Below, in pieces: positions 54,852-59,631 of a DNA stretch of 59,631 nucleotides. The stretch is from VBCK01 sp035511515 (lineage in GTDB: Bacteria; Pseudomonadota; Gammaproteobacteria; Burkholderiales; Burkholderiaceae_F). The stretch lies in the NCBI GenBank assembly GCA_035511515.1, contig DATKFG010000118.1, positions 1-59,631 of the forward strand, written 5' to 3'. The notes beneath the pieces were generated by a model. That model made no database searches and had not been told where the DNA came from. It saw nothing but the letters and a program-made list of their open reading frames with translations. Position 1 is the stretch's first letter. Each line of letters begins with the position of its first letter. The position numbers and the translations under genes are program-made.

Positions 54852-55378
54852 TCCGGGAAATCCTGCGGATGGGCGATCCGCGCCTGCTGCGCGTGGCCGA
54901 GCCGGTCGGCCGGTTCGATACGCCGGAGCTGCAGCAGTTGCTGACGGACATGTTCGAGACGATGCGTGCCGCCGATGGCGCCGGACTGGCCGCGCCGCAG
55001 ATCGGCGTCGGGCTGCGCGTGGTCGTGTTCGGCTTCGAAAGCAACGAGCGTTACCCGGATGCTCCTGCGGTGCCGGAAACGATCCTGATCAATCCGCTCA
55101 TCGAACCGCTGGGCGAGCAGATGCAGGAAGGATGGGAGGGGTGCCTGTCGGTGCCGGGCCTGCGCGGCCTGGTGCCGCGCTTCGAGCGCGTGCGCTACCG
55201 CGGGTTCGACGAGCGCGGAGCGCCGCTGCTGCGCGAGGTCGACGGATTCCACGCCCGCGTCGTTCAGCACGAATGCGACCATCTGGACGGCATCCTGTAT
55301 CCGATGCGGGTGCGCGATCTTCGCGCGTTCGGATTCGCGGACGTGCTGTTTCCGGGCCAACCGCAGCTGCAGGAGTGA
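54848..55378 (+). CDS. def: peptide deformylase
   Basis: A 176-residue metalloenzyme that removes the formyl group from nascent proteins. The three family motifs are intact: GAGLAAPQIG (45-53), EGCLSVPG with metal ligand C99, and QHECDHLDG with H141, E142 and H145. The start is a GTG at 54848 overlapping the mtnP stop (GTGA). It is probably a second, stand-alone deformylase, since the housekeeping def normally adjoins fmt. The next gene is preceded by an operator-like palindrome, so the operon likely ends here. Confidence 0.94.
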   Translation: MIREILRMGDPRLLRVAEPVGRFDTPELQQLLTDMFETMRAADGAGLAAPQIGVGLRVVVFGFESNERYPDAPAVPETILINPLIEPLGEQMQEGWEGCLSVPGLRGLVPRFERVRYRGFDERGAPLLREVDGFHARVVQHECDHLDGILYPMRVRDLRAFGFADVLFPGQPQLQE

Positions 55379-55414
55379 TTCTTAGGCGGCCGGCAATGAT
55401 CAGACCCGCCAGGG

Positions 55415-55433
55415 GTGCGACGATATGTCGCAC
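55415..55433. promoter_or_regulatory. perfect palindrome, candidate RegA/PrrA operator
   Basis: GTGCGACGATATGTCGCAC: 7-bp perfect arms around a 5-nt centre. The core GCGAC-N5-GTCGC fits the half-site pattern (GCGNC/GNCGC, variable spacer) described for RegA/PrrA regulators. A weaker related sequence (GTGCGC...GTGCCAC) lies about 10 nt downstream. It is 57 nt upstream of the chosen thioredoxin start, at the head of the operon that ends with regB and regA, so autoregulation is likely. Confidence 0.65.
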
Positions 55434-55489
55434 GACAAATGTGCGCGATGGTGCCACAGTGCGGGCTGTTTCAAGACCCATTTTCCGCT

Positions 55490-55969
55490 GTGCGCTCCCT
55501 TCTATCGCTTCTCGCTTCGGCGACACTGGTTGTGTCGCTTTCTGGTGCCGCGCGGGCAGCGCAATTGCCGTACGACGAGCACGCAAATGCCTCCGAGCAG
55601 GTCCGTCAGGCCCTGCTGGCGGCGCAAGCCGCGCATAAGAACGTCCTGCTGGTGTTCGGCGCGAACTGGTGCCCGGACTGCCGGGTACTGGACTCGGCGC
55701 TTCACGCCAAAGGCGCAACTTCGATCAGCGATCAGTTTGTGGTGGTCAAGGTCGATGTGGGCAATTTCGACAAGAACCTGGAGCTGGCCAAGCGCTACGA
55801 AGTGCCGCTGCGCAAGGGCATTCCAGCCGCCGCGCTGCTGAGCGGCGAGGACAGGTTGCTCTACGTGACGAAGGCCGGCGAGCTGGCCAATGCGCACCGG
55901 ATGGGGGAACCCGCGATCGTGGATTTCTTCACTCGAATGATCGCCGACGCGGCACCCGCGGGGCACTGA
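55490..55969 (+). CDS. periplasmic thioredoxin-fold protein (CPDC)
   Basis: A 159-residue exported thioredoxin-like protein. I choose the GTG at 55490, which gives a signal peptide (VRSLLSLLASATLVVSLSGA, cleaved after ARA). The frame is open further back, with an ATG at 55448, but that would overlay the promoter region. The redox pair is C61/C64 in FGANWCPDCRVLD. The rest resembles DUF255/thioredoxin_7-type folds with VKVDVGNFDKN and a cis-Pro equivalent in GIPAAALL. It probably keeps thiols or copper ligands reduced in the periplasm. It is the first gene of a five-gene plus-strand operon with a copper-storage protein. Confidence 0.85.
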   Translation: MRSLLSLLASATLVVSLSGAARAAQLPYDEHANASEQVRQALLAAQAAHKNVLLVFGANWCPDCRVLDSALHAKGATSISDQFVVVKVDVGNFDKNLELAKRYEVPLRKGIPAAALLSGEDRLLYVTKAGELANAHRMGEPAIVDFFTRMIADAAPAGH

Positions 55970-55987
55970 GCTCCGCTCGGAGGAGAT

Positions 55988-57028
55988 GTGACTTCAACCA
56001 AGCTGCTTGGCAGCAGCATCGGCAGCCTTGTGCCCGCCGACCGGTTCGGGCGCAGCTCGTGGGTCGGCGCGGCCTTCGCGCTCGCGGCCCTTGTGTGCGG
56101 CGAGCCGGCGCGCGCCTGTGCGACCTGCGGATGCACCCTGTCGAAGGACTGGCTCGGTCCGCAGCTGGGTTCGATCTCGGGCTGGGCAGCCAACGTGTCG
56201 TACGATCTGATCGACCAGAATCAGATGCGTGCCGGCCGGACCGACATCGGCCAGGCCGCCGCGGAGGCGATCCTCAATCCCCCAGGTCATCCGGGAAACG
56301 AAGTCGAACTGCAGACGCTGACCCGTACGACGACGCTCAGCGCCGACTACGACACCGCCGACTGGGGCGTCAGCATCCAGGTTCCATTCGTGGCCCGCTA
56401 CCACACGACCCTGCAGGACGGCACGCAAGCAGGCTACAACTTCAACAAGTACGACAAATTGGGGGACGCCCGTGTCCTCGTCAAAGTGAATCTGTCCGAT
56501 GTTTTGGGCGTCGGCGTGATCGCAGGCGTGAAGCTGCCCACCGGCAACACGAACGAGCCGTTCAACGGCCCGGCCGGCGGGATCATCGACCCCAGCCTGC
56601 AGCCGGGCAGCGGTTCGACCGACCTGTTGTTCGGCGGCTATTACAGCGGCGGTTTCAACAAGGTCGGCTGGTTCGCGCAAGGCCTGTGGCAGCACGCAGT
56701 CGCCTCCGCGGCCGGATACACGCCGGGCGATGCGATCACCGTCAACGCGGGGGTGCGCTACGCCGACATGGGCCAGGCCGTGGTACCTCTGTTCCAGGTC
56801 AATTACGTTCATCGAAACATCGACCGCGGAACCCTGGTCAACGTCGAGTTCGACGGCAGCCCGCTCTCGGGCGGTGACATCGTGTACCTTGCGCCGGGCG
56901 TTTCGGCCGGGCTATGGGCGGGATTCAGCGCTTACGCATACGTGCAGTTTCCCGTATACCAGGACGTCAAGGGTGTGCAGCTGACGCCGAAGGAGATCTA
57001 CTCGGTTGGGATTCGCAAGACCTTCTGA
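55988..57028 (+). CDS. exported outer-membrane beta-barrel protein with N-terminal CATCGC motif
   Basis: A 346-residue protein from a GTG with a strong GGAGG site 4 nt upstream. The N-terminal ~43 residues are a signal (VGAAFALAALVCGEPARA). The mature protein begins with a cysteine cluster CATCGCTL (C44, C47, C49). The remainder is rich in alternating beta strands (WGVSIQVPFVARYHTT, GLWQHAVA, VNAGVRYADM) and ends in ...SVGIRKTF with terminal Phe, typical of an outer-membrane barrel. The cysteine motif could bind a metal such as copper. No experimental function is known to me. It lies between the thioredoxin and the copper-storage protein. Confidence 0.75.
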   Translation: MTSTKLLGSSIGSLVPADRFGRSSWVGAAFALAALVCGEPARACATCGCTLSKDWLGPQLGSISGWAANVSYDLIDQNQMRAGRTDIGQAAAEAILNPPGHPGNEVELQTLTRTTTLSADYDTADWGVSIQVPFVARYHTTLQDGTQAGYNFNKYDKLGDARVLVKVNLSDVLGVGVIAGVKLPTGNTNEPFNGPAGGIIDPSLQPGSGSTDLLFGGYYSGGFNKVGWFAQGLWQHAVASAAGYTPGDAITVNAGVRYADMGQAVVPLFQVNYVHRNIDRGTLVNVEFDGSPLSGGDIVYLAPGVSAGLWAGFSAYAYVQFPVYQDVKGVQLTPKEIYSVGIRKTF

Positions 57029-57083
57029 CCTTCATGCGAATACAATCATCGGACCTTGCTCCACCCGCGTGAAGGAGGAAACG

Positions 57084-57506
57084 ATGGACCGTCGAGAATT
57101 CATTGCCGTTGCCGGAACGGCCGCAGCCGCTGCCACAGTTGCACAGGCCTTGGCGGCTGAAGAGCCGATGACGCATGGGCCCAAATACAAGGCCCTTGAG
57201 CAAGCCGCGGCGGACTGCGTTGCGACGGGCAACGATTGTCTGCGGCATTGCCTCGGCATGTATGCGATGAAGGACACGAGCATGGCGGGTTGCGCCGACG
57301 CGGCCTATCAGCTCGTCGCCGCCTGTGGCGCGTTGCAGGCCCTGGCCGCGGTCAACTCCGCGCATGTCGCGGCCGTTGCAAAGGGCGTGGAAAAGATCTG
57401 CAAGGCCTGCCAGGCGGAATGCGAGAAATTCCCCAAAGTCGGTGAATGCAAGGCCTGCGGCGAGGCATGTAGGACCTGCGCCGCGGAATGCGCGAAGGCT
57501 GCCTGA
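57084..57506 (+). CDS. Tat-exported four-helix-bundle copper storage protein, Csp1-like
   Basis: A 140-residue protein. The Tat signal (MDRREFIAVAGTAAAAATVAQALA, in part) has RR at residues 3-4. The mature part has 13 cysteines in Cys-x(2-3)-Cys spacings (ADC, NDC, RHC, AGC, AAC, KIC, KAC, QAEC, GEC, KAC, GEAC, RTC, AAEC), with histidines, on four predicted helices. Csp1 of Methylosinus trichosporium is Tat-exported and has 13 Cys per protomer that together bind about 13 Cu(I). This is a close match in length, export and Cys count. It has an AAGGAGGA ribosome binding site and lies between the barrel and regB. Confidence 0.9.
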   Translation: MDRREFIAVAGTAAAAATVAQALAAEEPMTHGPKYKALEQAAADCVATGNDCLRHCLGMYAMKDTSMAGCADAAYQLVAACGALQALAAVNSAHVAAVAKGVEKICKACQAECEKFPKVGECKACGEACRTCAAECAKAA

Positions 57507-57540
57507 TCAGTTTTTCGGTGGGATACGTGCTGGGTAGCCA

Positions 57541-58848
57541 ATGGCTGATCCGGCAGTAACTCCAGGGCCGACCGCGGCGCCGGTTCCCGTTGCGAAAGAC
57601 TTCGCATCCGGCGCGCGGCGTCTGATGGCGATGCGCTGGATCGCGATCGCCATTCAACTCGCCTTTGTGCTCGTCGCCTCGGCGTTTTTCGACGCGCCGA
57701 TCTCTCTGACGCCGGTCCTTGCGATCTGCGCAATTCAGGCTCTCCTCAATCTGCCCGCACTGTGGCGGCGGGTCGCCGCCGCGGCATCCGAGCGAGTCGC
57801 CACCTTCGCGCAGATGCTGATCGACGTTCTCGCACTCACCGGCATCGCCTATTTCGCCGGCGGCGCGTCCAGCCCGCTGATCTCGCTTTACCTGCCATTG
57901 ATAGCCGTCGCTGCGACCATCCTGCCGCCGCGCCCTGCCGCCGTGCTCGCGGCGATCTCGATCGGGTGCTACTCGCTGGTGAGCCTGCTGCACGCGCCGA
58001 CTCATGTACACGATCCGGCCGAGGCGTTCCGGAGCCATCTGATCGGCATGTGGGTGATCTTTGTCTGCTCGGCGCTCACCATTTCCTGGTTCGTGGTCCG
58101 TCTGAATGCCACGATTCGAAGTCGCGACGCCGCCCTGGCCGCGGCCCGGGAGATTGCGCTTCGCAACGAGCGGGTGGTTGCGCTCGGCAATCTGGCGGCC
58201 GGGGCAGCGCACGAGCTCGGAACGCCGCTGGCGACGATGGCCGTGGTGGTCGGGGAACTGGCGGCCGACCCCTCGCTGTCGCCCCAGGTGAAATCCGACG
58301 TCGACCTGGCGCTGGCCCAGGTGCGGGAATGCAAGCGGATCATCACCCGCCTGGCAGCGCGCGCGGGCAGCTCGCGCGCGGAAGCCGTGCAGCCGGTGTC
58401 GGCCGATGCGTGGATCGAGCAACTGGTCGAGCGGTGGCGCCGGCAGCGCCCGCAGGTCGTGCCCGACGTCAGGATCGAGGGCGCGATCCCCGGGCCGCGC
58501 ATTGCGGCCGACGTAACGCTCGAGCAGGCGCTGTTAAACCTCTTCAACAATGCCGCGGATGCGAGCCCCGGTCAGGTCGGGATCCACGCCGGCTGGGACT
58601 CGCAGCATGTCCAGGTGGACGTGCTTGACCGGGGCCAGGGCATCCCACTGGAGATATCCGGGCGACTCGGCCTCGATCTGGTGTCAACGCGTGACGACGG
58701 CGCTGGAATGGGCGTCGTACTGGCTCTGTCAGCGGTCGAGCAAAGCGGCGGGACGCTGTCGTTTACGAACCGGGCGGGCGGCGGCACGCTCGCCAAGGTG
58801 CTGCTGCCGCTGGCCTCCATTGGTGCGACTGCCGCACATGGGTACTGA
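57541..58848 (+). CDS. regB: redox sensor histidine kinase RegB/PrrB/RoxS
   Basis: A 435-residue membrane kinase. Six hydrophobic helices (~30-185) include the quinone-binding loop, here GGASSPL (107-113) versus the usual GGXXNPF. The phospho-acceptor is H224 in AAGAAHELGTPLATM, a RegB hallmark. The redox-switch cysteine is C264 in VRECKRII, equivalent to C265 of Rhodobacter RegB. An ATPase domain follows (NLFNNAADASP, DRGQGIP, GMGVVLALSAVEQSGG). RegB reports oxygen and redox state to RegA. It overlaps regA by 11 nt and follows the copper-storage gene by 34 nt. Confidence 0.94.
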   Translation: MADPAVTPGPTAAPVPVAKDFASGARRLMAMRWIAIAIQLAFVLVASAFFDAPISLTPVLAICAIQALLNLPALWRRVAAAASERVATFAQMLIDVLALTGIAYFAGGASSPLISLYLPLIAVAATILPPRPAAVLAAISIGCYSLVSLLHAPTHVHDPAEAFRSHLIGMWVIFVCSALTISWFVVRLNATIRSRDAALAAAREIALRNERVVALGNLAAGAAHELGTPLATMAVVVGELAADPSLSPQVKSDVDLALAQVRECKRIITRLAARAGSSRAEAVQPVSADAWIEQLVERWRRQRPQVVPDVRIEGAIPGPRIAADVTLEQALLNLFNNAADASPGQVGIHAGWDSQHVQVDVLDRGQGIPLEISGRLGLDLVSTRDDGAGMGVVLALSAVEQSGGTLSFTNRAGGGTLAKVLLPLASIGATAAHGY

Positions 58849-59416
58849 GGCGTGCGCCCCGTCGGCAATGGGCAGTGGCTGGGGAGAGCTGCTGCTCGTC
58901 GACGACGATCCAGCCTTTGCGCGCGTGCTCGGGCGCGCGCTGAGCGCACGCGGATTCACTGTGCATTCGGCCGCCTCATCCGCCGAGGCAATCGCGCAGT
59001 TGGACTCCGACGGTGGCATCCGGCCTGATTTCGCGATCCTGGATCTGAATCTCGGCGGCAGCTCCGGGCTGAAATTGATCGGCGCGGTTCGGCAGGTCAA
59101 CCCCGAATGCCGCATCGTTGTTCTGACGGGATACGCCAGCATTTCGACGGCGGTCGACGCGATCAAGCTGGGCGCGGACCAATACCTGGCAAAACCGGTC
59201 GAGGTCGACGCCATCGTTCGCTCGCTGACCGACGTTCAGACGCCGGTCGATGAGGATGCCGGTGAAAGTACGCTGTCGGTTTCACGCCTGGAGTGGGAGC
59301 ATATCCAGCGCGTGCTGACCGAAAATGGCGGCAACATCTCGGCGACGGCACGGGCGTTGAAGATGCATCGGCGCACACTGCAGCGCAAGCTCGCCAAGCG
59401 CCCCGTGCGCGAGTGA
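58838..59416 (+). CDS. regA: redox response regulator RegA/PrrA/RoxR
   Basis: A 192-residue response regulator. The receiver has acidic D22-D24 and phospho-acceptor D69 (AILDLNLGG). A proline-containing linker leads to a short Fis-type DNA-binding domain (NGGNISATARALKMHRRTLQRKL, in part), the highly conserved RegA helix-turn-helix. RegA proteins control terminal oxidases, carbon fixation and other redox-linked genes. Starts at 58838 or 58868 are both possible; the former overlaps regB. The cbb3 operon and the palindrome at 55415 are candidate targets. Confidence 0.94.
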   Translation: MGTEACAPSAMGSGWGELLLVDDDPAFARVLGRALSARGFTVHSAASSAEAIAQLDSDGGIRPDFAILDLNLGGSSGLKLIGAVRQVNPECRIVVLTGYASISTAVDAIKLGADQYLAKPVEVDAIVRSLTDVQTPVDEDAGESTLSVSRLEWEHIQRVLTENGGNISATARALKMHRRTLQRKLAKRPVRE

Positions 59417-59430
59417 CGGCGTCGCCCGCA

Positions 59431-59559
59431 CCCTCACCCCCGTCCCCTCTCCCGCTGCGCGGGCGAGGGGCGATACGGCGTGCCCTGCTGACAGGCCACG
59501 CACTTGCGACAACTGGTCGCCCCTCGCCCGCGCAGCGGGAGAGGGGACGGGGGTGAGGG
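59431..59559. repeat. REP/BIME-like element: perfect 42-bp inverted repeat
   Basis: The arm at 59431-59472 (starting CCCTCACCCCCGTCCCCTCT) is exactly repeated in reverse complement at 59518-59559, separated by 45 nt. Each arm also contains a small internal palindrome (CCCGCTGCGCGGG). It begins 15 nt after the regA stop. Single-stranded, it would fold into a very stable hairpin that could act as a transcription terminator from either side or protect the regA mRNA. Shared words link it to the element at 8484-8560. Nothing else is visible up to the window end. Confidence 0.85.
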
Positions 59560-59631
59560 CTCGGATCAAGAGGTCGGCTCGGCCCCACACGGCTGCACTT
59601 TCTGCTGCGGGAACTCCTTCTGTAATGCCTC

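Overview
The window is a high-GC, gene-dense chromosomal segment from a betaproteobacterium, most likely order Burkholderiales. The evidence is the order queF-dapC-dapD-pilU-dapE-prmB, divergent from smc-zipA-ligA, together with FimV-, OxyR-, RegB/RegA- and GlrK/GlrR-type proteins and a complete pgaABCD operon. There is no transposase, integrase, phage gene or CRISPR array.

Region by region: 1-3386 (minus) is a cbb3-type oxidase operon: ccoN, a CcoO fused to a second cytochrome c domain, a 54-residue membrane peptide, a one-TM protein, and the 5' end of a Tat-exported metallophosphoesterase. 3740-6810 (plus) is a TPP enzyme of the acetolactate synthase family plus an aldehyde dehydrogenase. 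6871-10411 is ahpC/ahpF divergent from oxyR. 10415-21969 looks accessory: a Tat-exported MmgE/PrpD protein, a MerR regulator with a Cys cluster, an MHYT histidine kinase with a NarL-type regulator, an exported sugar-dehydrogenase-like protein, S10 and S9 peptidases and a PEP mutase-family enzyme. 21970-29241 (minus) holds glrK-qseG-glrR followed by opgG-opgH. 29300-29626 is a tRNA-Leu(UAA) split by a group I intron. 29660-33718 carries Hpt, DUF1178, GST and FimV-like genes. 33722-41346 (minus) is an ABC-F ATPase and pgaABCD. 41571-47361 (minus) is prmB, lysine/DAP synthesis, pilU and queF. 47422-55378 (plus) is smc, zipA, ligA, mtnP and def. 55490-59416 (plus) is a thioredoxin, an outer-membrane barrel, a 13-Cys copper-storage protein, and the RegB/RegA redox two-component pair.

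Three observations stand out. First, the gap between glrR and opgG holds two exact TGTC-N10-GACA sites (the published GlrR recognition pattern) and a near-perfect -24/-12 sigma-54 promoter, implying that GlrK/GlrR switches on osmoregulated periplasmic glucan synthesis. The promoter also forces a later opgG start. Second, the tRNA-Leu(UAA) gene carries a 245-nt group I intron at the U34/A35 site known from cyanobacteria, with recognisable core elements. Third, a perfect palindrome fitting the RegA/PrrA half-site pattern precedes an operon that joins a Csp1-like copper store to RegB/RegA, suggesting redox-controlled copper handling. Palindromic elements also lie inside the coding sequence of pgaA, related repeats inside fimV, and REP-like repeats lie between ahpC and ahpF and after regA.

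All functional assignments are from reading the sequence; no database search was run.
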